A DNA stretch of 64,000 bases. It comes from Zobellia alginiliquefaciens. Lineage in GTDB: Bacteria > Bacteroidota > Bacteroidia > Flavobacteriales > Flavobacteriaceae. The stretch lies in assembly GCF_029323795.1 (NCBI RefSeq), contig NZ_CP119758.1, positions 4,712,001 to 4,776,000 on the forward strand, given 5' to 3'. The first letter of the stretch is position 1, and the number at the start of each line of letters is the position of its first letter. A program made the position numbers and the translations under genes. The notes under the pieces are model-generated. The model did not search any database, had not been told where the DNA came from, and was given only the letters and a program-made list of their open reading frames with translations. Of this stretch, positions 16,918 to 26,126 are shown piece by piece.

Positions 16918-18199
16918 TCTTTAAGCTATTGAGTCTTAGCGTTACCGCGTTCTTGTGTGCTTGAAGTCCTTCGGCTTCCGCCATAATTTCAATGGCATTG
17001 CCAATTTCCTGAATGCCCTTTTCACTGATTTTCTGAAACGTCATACTCTTCATAAAACTATCCAAATTTACACCGCTATACTGCTTTGCATAGCCATTGG
17101 TAGGTAGAGTATGATTCGTACCTGAAGCATAGTCACCTGCACTTTCAGGTGTATAATTACCTATGAATACCGATCCGGCATTTTTAATATTGTTCACGAA
17201 AAATGCTTCGTTTTTCACGCAAACGATGTAATGCTCCGGTCCATAAGCGTTGATTAAATCATTTGCCGTTTGATCATCGGTCACATAAATCAACTTGCTA
17301 TTGGCAATGGCCTTTTCCGCTATCTCTTTTCTAGGCAATTTTTCAAGCTGTACTTCTACCTCTTCTTCAACAGCATCAATCATAGATTTGGAAGTAGAAA
17401 CCAAAATCACCTGACTATCCACACCATGTTCCGCCTGACTCAACAAATCTGAAGCTACAAAAGCGGCATTGGCCGAATCATCTGCCAAAACCAATAACTC
17501 GCTGGGTCCTGCAGGCATATCAATAGAAATACCGTATTTCGTTGCAATTTGCTTGGCGACCGTAACATACTGATTGCCGGGACCGAAAATTTTATACACC
17601 CCAGGAATGCTTTCCGTACCAAAAGTCATAGCAGCAATCGCCTGAATGCCACCAACCTTAAAAATCTTTTTAACACCACATAAATTTGCGGTATATAAAA
17701 TAGCAGGATTGATTTTACCTTCTTTATTTGGAGGCGAACACAATACCAATTCTTCACAACCTGCAATGGTAGCGGGCACAGCAAGCATTAAGATTGTAGA
17801 AAACAAAGGTGCCGTACCACCGGGAATGTAAAGTCCCACTTTTTGTATGGGTCTTTTTTCTTGCCAGCATTGCACACCATTCGCAGTTTCCACAGTAACT
17901 TTGTCCGTTTTCTGCGCTTTATGAAAAACCTCAATATTATTTTTCGCTAATTGAATGGCATCCTTCAGTTCTTGAGAAACTAAGCTTTCGGCCTCTACTA
18001 TTTCTTGCTCAGAAACTATTAAATTTTCAAGTGAAACACCATCAAACTGCTCAGTGTACTTCTTTAAAGTAGCATCACCATTTTCTTGAACCTCTTGAAA
18101 AATACCTTCTACCGTTTGTTCAATGTCTGCCACGGTCTGTGTGGGGCGCATTAAAACACTGCTCCACTCCCCCTTATCAGGATTATAAATTTTGTTCAT
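16910..18199 (-). CDS. hisD: Histidinol dehydrogenase
   Basis: 429 residues, full length. The family signature around IDMPAGPSELLVLAD, the catalytic/zinc-binding EHGVDSQ and GPEHYIV segments and the C-terminal FMKSMTFQKIS are present. It oxidises histidinol to histidine in two NAD-dependent steps. It lies four bases downstream of a GNAT gene and overlaps hisC. Confidence 0.97.
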   Translation of the reverse strand: MNKIYNPDKGEWSSVLMRPTQTVADIEQTVEGIFQEVQENGDATLKKYTEQFDGVSLENLIVSEQEIVEAESLVSQELKDAIQLAKNNIEVFHKAQKTDKVTVETANGVQCWQEKRPIQKVGLYIPGGTAPLFSTILMLAVPATIAGCEELVLCSPPNKEGKINPAILYTANLCGVKKIFKVGGIQAIAAMTFGTESIPGVYKIFGPGNQYVTVAKQIATKYGISIDMPAGPSELLVLADDSANAAFVASDLLSQAEHGVDSQVILVSTSKSMIDAVEEEVEVQLEKLPRKEIAEKAIANSKLIYVTDDQTANDLINAYGPEHYIVCVKNEAFFVNNIKNAGSVFIGNYTPESAGDYASGTNHTLPTNGYAKQYSGVNLDSFMKSMTFQKISEKGIQEIGNAIEIMAEAEGLQAHKNAVTLRLNSLKNE

Positions 18200-18203
18200 T
18201 TTT

Positions 18204-18641
18204 TTACTCTAAGTTCTTAATCATGTGATAACCCAATGGCTCAAAACCATGACGTTCCCAAAACTTTACTCCCTTTTCATTCGCGACATAAGAATTAAGT
18301 TCAATACTATTGCAACCCTTACTGTTTGCATAGTCTACAAGCCATTCCATCATGAGTTTACCTATTCCCTTACTCCTATATTCGGTAGTAACAAAAACAT
18401 TGTCTAACTCTATATGTTTGCCTTTGTATAGCTTATGCAAAAACCAAATACCGCAACAAGCGATTAAATTTTCCTTATCATAAACCCCCAAACATTCATA
18501 ACCGCCCATAGCCTTCATTGATTCCAACCGGGTTTGCAATACTTCTTTTGAAAGCTTACCTTCATTTAAATCATAGACCAAAGGTAGAATCGACTCCATT
18601 TTTTCGTAAGGAATCAGTTCCAGTATCAATTCGCCCTCCAT
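18204..18641 (-). CDS. GNAT family N-acetyltransferase (in his operon)
   Basis: 145 residues with a GNAT fold. The acetyl-CoA-binding motif A is VTTEYRSKGIGKLMMEWLVDYA, followed by FWERHGFEPLGYHMIKNLE. It sits between hisG (9 bases) and hisD (4 bases) and must be co-transcribed with them. The substrate is unknown. The position invites a link to histidine or an intermediate, but this is inference. Confidence 0.9.
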   Translation of the reverse strand: MEGELILELIPYEKMESILPLVYDLNEGKLSKEVLQTRLESMKAMGGYECLGVYDKENLIACCGIWFLHKLYKGKHIELDNVFVTTEYRSKGIGKLMMEWLVDYANSKGCNSIELNSYVANEKGVKFWERHGFEPLGYHMIKNLE

Positions 18642-18650
18642 CGCTGAAAA

Positions 18651-19514
18651 CTAAAGTACCATCTTTTCAATCGGGCAAACTAAAATACCTTCTGCTCCAG
18701 CTTGCTTCAACTCATCTATAACATCCCAAAACTTGTCTTTATTGATTACCGTGTGTACAGAGCTCCAACCTTCTTCCGCTAAAGGTAAAACTGTTGGGCT
18801 TCGCATTCCAGGCAACAATTCTAAAACTTTATCCAATCTATCATTAGGAGCATTCAACAAAACATATTTAGACTGACGTGCCTGTAGCACAGATTTTATC
18901 CTAAACTGAAGTTTCTTTAGAATTTCTTTTCTTTCCTCTGAAATATTTGGAGAAACTGCTAACACAGCCTCACTCGTCAACATTACTTCAACCTCTTTTA
19001 AGTTGTTCTTGAAAAGGGTACTTCCGCTGGAAACAATATCACAAATACCATCTGCAAGACCAATATTAGGTGCAATTTCCACAGAACCATTAATGATGTG
19101 CAAATCAGCCTTTACCCCTTTTCCATCTAAATATTTCCGCACTGTATTCGGGTAAGAAGTAGCTATACGCTTGCCTTCAAAGTCTTGAACAGATTTATAT
19201 TTTACGGCCTTAGGTACAGCCAAAGAGACTTTACATTTAGAAAAACCAAGCTTTTCGGCTATGCCTATGTCCTCGCCTTTTTCAATCAAAACATTCTCTC
19301 CAATAATAGCAATATCAACAACGCCATCTCTTAAATACTGGGGAATATCTCCGTTACGAAGATAAAACACCTCTAAGGGAAAGTTTCTTGAAGAGGCTTT
19401 AAGCTGGTCTTTTCCATTATCGATAGAAACCCCACAATCTTTTAAAATTTGTAGTGAATCTTCATTCAACCGACCTGATTTCTGGATAGCAATTCTAATT
19501 TTTGTCATTTTCAT
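18651..19514 (-). CDS. hisG: ATP phosphoribosyltransferase (long form, with regulatory domain)
   Basis: 287 residues, the long HisG_L type. There are two catalytic lobes (IRIAIQKSGRLNEDS; GLADGICDIVSSGSTL) and a C-terminal ACT-like regulatory domain (about 215-287, LPGMRSPTVLPLAEEGWSSVHTV) that binds histidine for feedback inhibition. First committed step and first structural gene of the operon. Either ATG at 19514 or 19508 could be the start. Expression is probably also controlled by the attenuator upstream. Confidence 0.97.
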   Translation of the reverse strand: MKMTKIRIAIQKSGRLNEDSLQILKDCGVSIDNGKDQLKASSRNFPLEVFYLRNGDIPQYLRDGVVDIAIIGENVLIEKGEDIGIAEKLGFSKCKVSLAVPKAVKYKSVQDFEGKRIATSYPNTVRKYLDGKGVKADLHIINGSVEIAPNIGLADGICDIVSSGSTLFKNNLKEVEVMLTSEAVLAVSPNISEERKEILKKLQFRIKSVLQARQSKYVLLNAPNDRLDKVLELLPGMRSPTVLPLAEEGWSSVHTVINKDKFWDVIDELKQAGAEGILVCPIEKMVL

Positions 19515-19553
19515 TTTTGATTATGTTCAAGCCACCAAAAGAGCTCTAAAAGT

Positions 19554-19584
19554 AAAACCCGCTTGATTGCTCAAACGGGTTTTT
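19554..19584 (-). terminator. his operon attenuator terminator
   Basis: On the minus strand, AAAACCCG-type arms with an inner TTGA/TCAA pairing form a hairpin followed by a T-rich tract. It lies between the His-rich leader peptide and hisG, about 40 bases before the hisG start, where a transcription attenuator should be. Confidence 0.85.
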
Positions 19585-19612
19585 AATATTTTTGTAATAC
19601 TACAATACATAT

Positions 19613-19666
19613 TTACCTCGCCTGAGAGCCAGTGTAAATATGATGATGTGTATTTCTGTTTTTCAT
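19613..19666 (-). CDS. hisL: Histidine operon leader peptide
   Basis: A 17-codon reading frame, MKNRNTHHHIYTGSQAR followed by TAA, with three consecutive CAT (His) codons. It lies upstream of hisG and is followed by a terminator hairpin. By analogy with enterobacterial his leaders, ribosome stalling at the His codons during histidine shortage would favour an antiterminator and allow transcription into hisG. The competing antiterminator structure was not worked out with confidence. Confidence 0.85.
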   Translation of the reverse strand: MKNRNTHHHIYTGSQAR

Positions 19667-19757
19667 TATGACGTAAATGTAAAATCTATTTTTCATTTCT
19701 CAAAAGAATAGTTGCAAAATAAACAAAAACCCTGCAACTCCTTTTAACTAAAACAGA

Positions 19758-20573
19758 TTAGTTATTTCCCAAGATTAAAGGTAAACCAGATTCTCCACTA
19801 CCTACTACCACAACTTTGGCATTGGCAGATTGCGCTAACTTCAAAGTTGCATCAATACCTTTATCTTGCAAAATCTTATCCGTAAGAGATGCGCTCAAAA
19901 TTCTATTTGCGTCCGCCTTACCTTGAGCTTCAATTGTTACTTTTTCTGCTTCCTTTTTAGCAGTTACCAATCTAAACTCATATTCCAAAGACTCTTGCTC
20001 TTGTTTCAATTTTCTTTCGATAGCGTCTTTGATTGTTGGAGGCAAAGTAACATCCCTAACCAATATTTCGTTCAATTGAATATACTGGCCCGAAACAATT
20101 TTCTGGGTCTCATCAAAAATTTCTTGCTGAATGGCATCTCTCTTACTAGAATACAATTGTTCTGGAGTATAGCGCCCAACAACTGAACGAGCTGCCGACC
20201 TAATGGTTGGCAACAAGACCCTTTGTACATACGCCTCTCCTTTTTCTTGATGCAACTTTCCTAAATCGTTCCGGATAGGCTCAAACCATGCCGAAGCCTC
20301 CAGTTTAATATCCAAACCGTTGCTTGACAGAACGTTCATTTTTTCAAGCACTTCTTGCTGTCTTACTTCATATACAAAGACCTTGTTCCAAGGTGCAACA
20401 ATATGAAAACCTTCTCCCAATGGCGGTTCATCTGTAACAACCCCACCTCCAAAAGTTTTATATAGTACACCTGCCTCACCAGAACCAATGGTGACCGCAG
20501 ATTTTGAAATTAAGATGATAACTACTATAAAAGCGAATATTACTGGTAATGCAATTTTGGGTAATTTGTCCAT
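19758..20573 (-). CDS. Prohibitin/SPFH domain membrane protein
   Basis: 271 residues. One N-terminal transmembrane helix (about 8-27) is followed by an SPFH domain (SGEAGVLYKTFGGGV...GFHIVAPWNKVFVYEVRQQE) and a C-terminal coiled coil (about 185-235). This matches bacterial prohibitin-like proteins that form large rings in the inner membrane. The exact role is unknown. It lies 10 bases after the VWA gene and is probably co-transcribed with it. Confidence 0.88.
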   Translation of the reverse strand: MDKLPKIALPVIFAFIVVIILISKSAVTIGSGEAGVLYKTFGGGVVTDEPPLGEGFHIVAPWNKVFVYEVRQQEVLEKMNVLSSNGLDIKLEASAWFEPIRNDLGKLHQEKGEAYVQRVLLPTIRSAARSVVGRYTPEQLYSSKRDAIQQEIFDETQKIVSGQYIQLNEILVRDVTLPPTIKDAIERKLKQEQESLEYEFRLVTAKKEAEKVTIEAQGKADANRILSASLTDKILQDKGIDATLKLAQSANAKVVVVGSGESGLPLILGNN

Positions 20574-20583
20574 TTATTTTAAT

Positions 20584-22611
20584 TTATATTAATCCGTTAT
20601 ATTTTCTTAAAAACCATTCCGCTGCAAGGGCAATAACCATTAGCCCCAACAATAGTCTGAAATCTATCAAAGATACGACATTTTGCTTGTTTTTCTGGGT
20701 AGGTAAAAAGCGATTATCGTTTGATAGCGTCTGAATTAAATCCGAATTTTGATTCGGATAAAACAAACGTCCACCAGTATTTTCCGCCAAACGATTTAAC
20801 TTCGTATCATTCGTAGCTAAAAACTGTTTTTCAACATCAAAATCCAAAATAGTAAAACTTCCTGTTTTGGATAAATTGTCTTTTTTTACCGTTGCGGAGA
20901 AATCATAGGTTCCCGCTTGTAGATTACTTAAATCTGCCTCATAGTAGCTCCCTTTCAGCAACATTGGCACTTCCGTAACTGCTTTTGTCTTTGATTTTTT
21001 TAGCTTGAGTACTATTTCAGCATTTGCATCAAAAACGAACGCTTTGTCAAAATAGGTCGCTGAAATTCTTGCTTCGTTACTTCCTGCGTAAACATTTTCA
21101 TAATCTAAGGTCAGCCGCTGTCTAGATTTATTGGTTGCCAGATACAAAACAAGTTTCCCTATAAGGTCATCAAAATTTTGGAAACTCTGCAGATTTCCGT
21201 AAGTCTGTACACGCCATTTCCATATATTTTCCCCAAATAACGCAGCATCTCTCTTTCCATTTGCTTCGAATACCGCTAATAAAGGCTGATTTAAATCGAC
21301 GCCCTTAATTTTTTGCGTCAACAAAATATCATTTTTACCATGTAACACAATATCTCCCAAACTACTTTGAAGTGGAGGGAAATCATCTACCGTAAATTCC
21401 CCACTGCCAAAGAGACCGAAGCCAGAATTTAAAACAGCGAATACCTCTTCCTCTTGATTGTAACTATTTTTTGTGTATTTCTTTTGAACTCGGTTCAAGA
21501 AATTCCAATCGGTTTTAGGCCCCGTAATGGTAAATGTATTGGCCTGTTTCTTCTCTATATAGCTGAATAAATTTTTAAAAGAACCGTTAGGTTGGTATAA
21601 AATAAAAAGGTCTACCTCTTCCAATTCCTTGGCCCCCGCATTGGGTTTCATAATGGTTACCGAACGCTGACCATTACTTTCTATTGATTTTTTTATCGCC
21701 CCTAAATCCGGATGTAACAAACTAGAAACCAAGGCTATATTTGTTTTTTCATCTATAACCTCTACAACGACCGTTCTTTTATTATTTGCTACGTTTCGTT
21801 CATTTTTAAGTGCTCCAACAGAAACCTGAAGATTTTTAGCCCCAATAGAATTTGCTTCTAGTAACGGATTGACCACTTCACTTGTATGAGTGTCGGAAAA
21901 TGAAAGTGTTTGCCTAAAAACCGTCTTGCCGTTTAATGAAACTTGAATGGGAACACTTACCTTTTCACTTCCGGTGTATGAAATATAAATTTCTACGGGA
22001 TATTTATTTTTTAGAAAGGCATACCTATTTGTATTCACTTGAGAAATAGCTACATCTTCATAACGCGTAGTATCTCCCACAGCAATGGGAAAAACAGGAA
22101 ATTGTTGTTGTTCACTCTGAAAATCGTAGTCGCGACCTAAAGTCTGATTTCCATCAGAAATTAAAACAATAGCAGAATTAGTAGCTGAATACACTTCTTT
22201 TAATGCCGATAATGCTTTTGAAATATTGGTGTTTTTTTCTGCAAAAGTCAAGCTATCATTATCCTTTAACTCCGCGCCAAAATTATACTCCGTAAGTGAA
22301 AAACGTTTATTGAGTTCATCACTTTCCTTAAGACTTTCTATTGTTTTCTCTATAGCTAATTTGGATGAAGCCATAGATGAGGAATTATCCTTTAAAACCA
22401 GTAAATTGGCTTTCTCAGTGGTATACTCGTTTTTGGTAAACTTCGGGTTTATAAGGAGAAGAAACCCCGAGAAGAATGTTATAAAACGTAAGAACGCCAG
22501 AGCTACACTAAGCTTATCCTTTCTCTTATTTTTATAGAAACACTGAAATAACACCAGCACCAATGAAACAATTGCGGCTAAGATTATAAAGAGAATCGTC
22601 TGGGTGTTCAT
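20584..22611 (-). CDS. VWA domain membrane protein
   Basis: 675 residues. Two N-terminal transmembrane helices (about 5-25 and 36-56) precede a von Willebrand A domain with a DxSxS MIDAS (LKDNSSSMASS, about residue 75). An extended beta-rich periplasmic region follows, with a C-terminal transmembrane helix (LLLGLMVIALAAEWFL). The architecture is that of Bat-like aerotolerance or chaperone-associated membrane proteins, but no MoxR ATPase gene is adjacent, so the function stays open. Confidence 0.75.
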   Translation of the reverse strand: MNTQTILFIILAAIVSLVLVLFQCFYKNKRKDKLSVALAFLRFITFFSGFLLLINPKFTKNEYTTEKANLLVLKDNSSSMASSKLAIEKTIESLKESDELNKRFSLTEYNFGAELKDNDSLTFAEKNTNISKALSALKEVYSATNSAIVLISDGNQTLGRDYDFQSEQQQFPVFPIAVGDTTRYEDVAISQVNTNRYAFLKNKYPVEIYISYTGSEKVSVPIQVSLNGKTVFRQTLSFSDTHTSEVVNPLLEANSIGAKNLQVSVGALKNERNVANNKRTVVVEVIDEKTNIALVSSLLHPDLGAIKKSIESNGQRSVTIMKPNAGAKELEEVDLFILYQPNGSFKNLFSYIEKKQANTFTITGPKTDWNFLNRVQKKYTKNSYNQEEEVFAVLNSGFGLFGSGEFTVDDFPPLQSSLGDIVLHGKNDILLTQKIKGVDLNQPLLAVFEANGKRDAALFGENIWKWRVQTYGNLQSFQNFDDLIGKLVLYLATNKSRQRLTLDYENVYAGSNEARISATYFDKAFVFDANAEIVLKLKKSKTKAVTEVPMLLKGSYYEADLSNLQAGTYDFSATVKKDNLSKTGSFTILDFDVEKQFLATNDTKLNRLAENTGGRLFYPNQNSDLIQTLSNDNRFLPTQKNKQNVVSLIDFRLLLGLMVIALAAEWFLRKYNGLI

Positions 22612-22677
22612 TAAGGAAGTTTCTTTTGAAGCTATACTACCCGGAAGAGCATCAACTACCTTCCGGGAATATATACC

Positions 22678-23424
22678 TTATGTAAGCATGCCGCCATCTA
22701 CGTTCAGCACCTGACCCGTAACATAGGCCGATAAGTCTGACGCAAAATATAGGCAAGCATTTGCAATATCTTCTGGAGAACCCCCTCTTTTTAACGGAAT
22801 ACCATCTCTCCAACCCTGAACCACTTTTTCATCAAGCTTATCAGTCATTTCAGTTTCAATAAAACCTGGGGCAACAGCATTACACCTAATATTCCTTGAG
22901 CCTAACTCCAAAGCCACAGATTTTGTAAACCCAATCATACCGGCTTTTGAAGCTGCGTAGTTTGTCTGACCTGCATTCCCTTTAACACCGACCACACTAC
23001 TCATATTTACAATACTACCTTTTCTTTGTTTCAGCATGGTACGCTGAACCGCTTTGGTCATATTAAAAACCGACTTTAAGTTGATTTCTATAACGCTATC
23101 AAAATCAGCTTCTGACATACGCATAAGCAAGTTATCTTTGGTAATACCTGCATTGTTAATCAAGATATCTATACCACCAAAATCCTCAAGAACATCTGCA
23201 ACCAACTTTTCAGCGGCTTCAAAACTTGCCGCATTACTTTTGTATGCTTTTGCTTTTATGCCCAATGCAGTTAGCTCCTTTTCAAGTTCCAATGCCGGCG
23301 CTTCACTTGAGCTGTACGTAAAAGCCACATTGGCTCCATTTTCGGCAAAAACCCTTGCGATGCCTGTACCTATTCCTCTACTGGCTCCAGTGATAATTGC
23401 ATTTTTTCCTTCTAACAATTTCAT
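22678..23424 (-). CDS. fabG: 3-oxoacyl-[acyl-carrier-protein] reductase
   Basis: 248 residues, a classical short-chain dehydrogenase. It has the NADPH-binding TGASRGIGTGIA, the NNAG motif at 90-93, the catalytic Ser142-Tyr156-Lys160, and the FabG-typical GFIETEMTDKL and GQVLNVDGGM. It reduces beta-ketoacyl-ACP in fatty-acid elongation. A terminator at 23491-23522 separates it from sucD, so it probably starts a new transcript. Confidence 0.95.
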   Translation of the reverse strand: MKLLEGKNAIITGASRGIGTGIARVFAENGANVAFTYSSSEAPALELEKELTALGIKAKAYKSNAASFEAAEKLVADVLEDFGGIDILINNAGITKDNLLMRMSEADFDSVIEINLKSVFNMTKAVQRTMLKQRKGSIVNMSSVVGVKGNAGQTNYAASKAGMIGFTKSVALELGSRNIRCNAVAPGFIETEMTDKLDEKVVQGWRDGIPLKRGGSPEDIANACLYFASDLSAYVTGQVLNVDGGMLT

Positions 23425-23490
23425 GCTTTAAATAGATTTGCTCTGTTCTACTTCAAATATAAGTTTTGTTTCATAAAACGGCTATAAAAA

Positions 23491-23522
23491 AATCCCGTTT
23501 CCGAAATATCGAAAACGGGATT
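23491..23522 (-). terminator. Rho-independent terminator after sucD
   Basis: A ten-base stem, AATCCCGTTT / AAACGGGATT, followed on the minus strand by a run of seven T, located 19 bases downstream of the sucD stop. Confidence 0.9.
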
Positions 23523-23540
23523 CTTATATCCTTCAGGGAA

Positions 23541-24413
23541 TTAACCCATAACTTCTTTTACTTTTATGCCAATTTCAGCAGGAGAATCGACCACGTGGAT
23601 TCCGTGATCTCTCATAATTTTCTTTTTAGCTTGAGCTGTATCATCGCTTCCACCAACGATAGCACCGGCATGACCCATAGTTCTACCAGCAGGAGCAGTT
23701 TCTCCGGCAATAAAACCAACAACCGGTTTCTTGCTGCCGCTTTCTTTGTACCATTTAGCAGCATCTGCTTCTAATTGACCACCTATCTCACCAATCATTA
23801 CAACACATTCGGTCTCTGGATCGTTAATCAATAGCTCAACGGCCTCTTTTGTTGTTGTGCCAATAATTGGATCACCACCAATACCGATTGCGGTTGTAAT
23901 ACCTAAACCTTGGCGCACTACCTGATCGGCAGCTTCATACGTTAACGTACCTGATTTAGATACAATACCAACGTTTCCTTTTTTAAATACAAAACCAGGC
24001 ATAATACCTACTTTAGCCTCTCCTGGAGTAATTACACCTGGACAGTTAGGACCTACCAAACGGCAATCCATGTGCTTAATGTAATTAGAAGCCTTTACCA
24101 TGTCGGCAACAGGAATACCTTCGGTAATAGTAATAATTACTTTAATACCCGCACTGGCAGCTTCCATAATAGCATCAGCAGCAAAAGCTGGCGGTACAAA
24201 AATTATGGTAGTATCCGCACCAACCTTTTCAACAGCTTCTTCAACCGTATTAAACACAGGTCTTCCCAAATGTTCTTGACCTCCTTTACCAGGAGTTACA
24301 CCACCAACAACATTGGTACCGTACTCGATCATTTGTTCTGCGTGAAAAGTACCTTCACTACCTGTAAAGCCCTGAACTATTATCTTGGAATCTTTATTGA
24401 CTAAAACGCTCAT
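23541..24413 (-). CDS. sucD: Succinyl-CoA ligase subunit alpha
   Basis: 290 residues with full-length CoA-binding and ligase domains. The CoA-binding segment is [12 protein letters not shown], and the phosphorylated His248 lies in [13 protein letters not shown]. It performs substrate-level phosphorylation in the TCA cycle with the beta subunit. sucC is not adjacent, which is common in Flavobacteria. It follows the lpxD-like gene by 70 bases and ends at a strong terminator. Confidence 0.97.
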   Translation of the reverse strand: MSVLVNKDSKIIVQGFTGSEGTFHAEQMIEYGTNVVGGVTPGKGGQEHLGRPVFNTVEEAVEKVGADTTIIFVPPAFAADAIMEAASAGIKVIITITEGIPVADMVKASNYIKHMDCRLVGPNCPGVITPGEAKVGIMPGFVFKKGNVGIVSKSGTLTYEAADQVVRQGLGITTAIGIGGDPIIGTTTKEAVELLINDPETECVVMIGEIGGQLEADAAKWYKESGSKKPVVGFIAGETAPAGRTMGHAGAIVGGSDDTAQAKKKIMRDHGIHVVDSPAEIGIKVKEVMG

Positions 24414-24483
24414 ATACTCTCTAGTTTATTTTAATGTGACAAAAATATAAGTTTACAAATGAAATCTGAACTCAGACCGCATA

Positions 24484-25416
24484 TTATTCTTCTAATTTTT
24501 TAAGAATAGACGGGATTTTCTTCACATAAGCCAATTGTTTTAGCTTTTCACGTGATTCTTCTATGGGTGTACCAAAATAACTCTTGCCACCTGCGACCGA
24601 TTTGGTCACTCCGGTCTGCCCCATTATAACCGCTTTCTTTCCTATGGTAATTCCGCTATTGGTACCTACTTGGCCCCATAGTGTTACTTCATCTTCTATA
24701 ATTACACATCCTGCAATACCGGTTTGCGAGGCTATCAAGCACTTTTCACCAATGACAGTGTCATGCCCCACATGCACCTGATTGTCCAATTTTGTTCCCT
24801 TTTTTATGGTCGTATCGCCTGTAACCCCTTTATCAATGGTACAAAGTGCACCAATTTCTACATCATCTTCAATAACCACACGGCCACAAGAAATAAGTTT
24901 ATCAAAACCTTCTGGACGGTTTTTGTAGTAAAAAGCGTCGCCTCCCAAAACGGAACCGGAGTGAATGATTACATTATCACCGATTACACAATTATCATAT
25001 AAACACACATTGGCATGAATCAGGCAATTCTTTCCGATTTTTACGTTGTTTCCAATAAATGCATTAGGCTGAACGATGGTCCCCTCTCCCACTTCCGCAG
25101 ACATAGCAACTGAATTTATGGCTCGTTCAAAAGGACGAAAATGCACCGAAAGCTTATTGAAATCCCGAAAGGGGTCATCGGAAATTAAAAGTGCCTTTCC
25201 TTCTGGGCAATCCACTTTTTTATTGATAAGTACAATCGTGGCCTTTGAAGCCAATGCCTTATCATAATATTTAGGGTGATCTACAAAAACTATATCTCCG
25301 TTTTCAACCACATGAATCTCGTTCATACCCAAAACCTGAAAATCATCAGCGCCAACATAATCACAATTAATTAATTCGGCTACGGTCTTTAGTTCTTGTG
25401 GTTGTGGAAATTTCAA
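24484..25416 (-). CDS. LpxD-like UDP-3-O-acylglucosamine N-acyltransferase paralogue (TTG start)
   Basis: 310 residues. The N-terminal LpxD-type domain (about 1-100) is followed by a left-handed beta-helix of hexapeptide repeats (IGNNVKIGKNCLIHANVCL...) with a candidate catalytic His in VHVGHDTVIGE and an alpha-helical tail. It is a second LpxD-like protein besides the one at 28280. It starts at TTG 25416: the frame is open back to the efp stop with no ATG. Whether it N-acylates the same lipid A precursor or another sugar is unclear. Confidence 0.85.
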   Translation of the reverse strand: MKFPQPQELKTVAELINCDYVGADDFQVLGMNEIHVVENGDIVFVDHPKYYDKALASKATIVLINKKVDCPEGKALLISDDPFRDFNKLSVHFRPFERAINSVAMSAEVGEGTIVQPNAFIGNNVKIGKNCLIHANVCLYDNCVIGDNVIIHSGSVLGGDAFYYKNRPEGFDKLISCGRVVIEDDVEIGALCTIDKGVTGDTTIKKGTKLDNQVHVGHDTVIGEKCLIASQTGIAGCVIIEDEVTLWGQVGTNSGITIGKKAVIMGQTGVTKSVAGGKSYFGTPIEESREKLKQLAYVKKIPSILKKLEE

Positions 25417-25479
25417 TGGAACAGGATATGCGATTATTACTTTTAAAAAGTGTTCTTGACTGCTTATAAAGAAGAAAAA

Positions 25480-26046
25480 TTATTCCTTAACACGCTCCAT
25501 ATAGGTCCCTTTATCGGTCTCTATTTTTATCTTATCACCTTCATTGATGAATAAGGGCACATTTACTTCTGCCCCGGTTTCAACCTTAGCAGGTTTTGTG
25601 GCATTAGTTGCTGTATTACCCTTTACACCAGGTTCGGTATACGTTACCTCTAGCACAACACTTGCAGGCATCTCTACCGATAATGGCATGCTATCCTCTG
25701 TATTGAAAAGGATTTTTACAACTTCTCCTTCTTTCAATAATCCCGGAGCATCAAGAGAACTTTCTTGAAGTGTAATTTGGTTATAATCATCCGTGTTCAT
25801 GAAGTGATAGGTTTCTCCTTCAGGATACAAAAATTGGTACGAACGTGTTTCAACACGAACATCCTCTATTTTATGGCCAGCGGAAAAAGTATTATCCAAT
25901 ACTTTACCAGTGGAAACACTTTTTAATTTGGTACGAACAAAAGCAGGACCCTTGCCCGGTTTAACGTGCAAAAATTCAATGATTTTATAAATATCATTAT
26001 TGTAACGAATACAAAGTCCTTTTCTAATATCTGATGTTGAAGCCAT
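25480..26046 (-). CDS. efp: Elongation factor P
   Basis: 188 residues with three beta-barrel domains. The conserved loop HVKPGKGPAF (about residues 28-37) carries the lysine that contacts the P-site tRNA. It relieves ribosome stalling at polyproline stretches. Embedded between lpxA and the lpxD-like gene, it probably shares their transcript. Confidence 0.97.
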   Translation of the reverse strand: MASTSDIRKGLCIRYNNDIYKIIEFLHVKPGKGPAFVRTKLKSVSTGKVLDNTFSAGHKIEDVRVETRSYQFLYPEGETYHFMNTDDYNQITLQESSLDAPGLLKEGEVVKILFNTEDSMPLSVEMPASVVLEVTYTEPGVKGNTATNATKPAKVETGAEVNVPLFINEGDKIKIETDKGTYMERVKE

Positions 26047-26126
26047 TTTTGGTCTACTGTTTATTTACTATTTATGAGGATGGATATAACCTTAAAACTA
26101 AATATTTATCCACCTGAAAAATTAAA

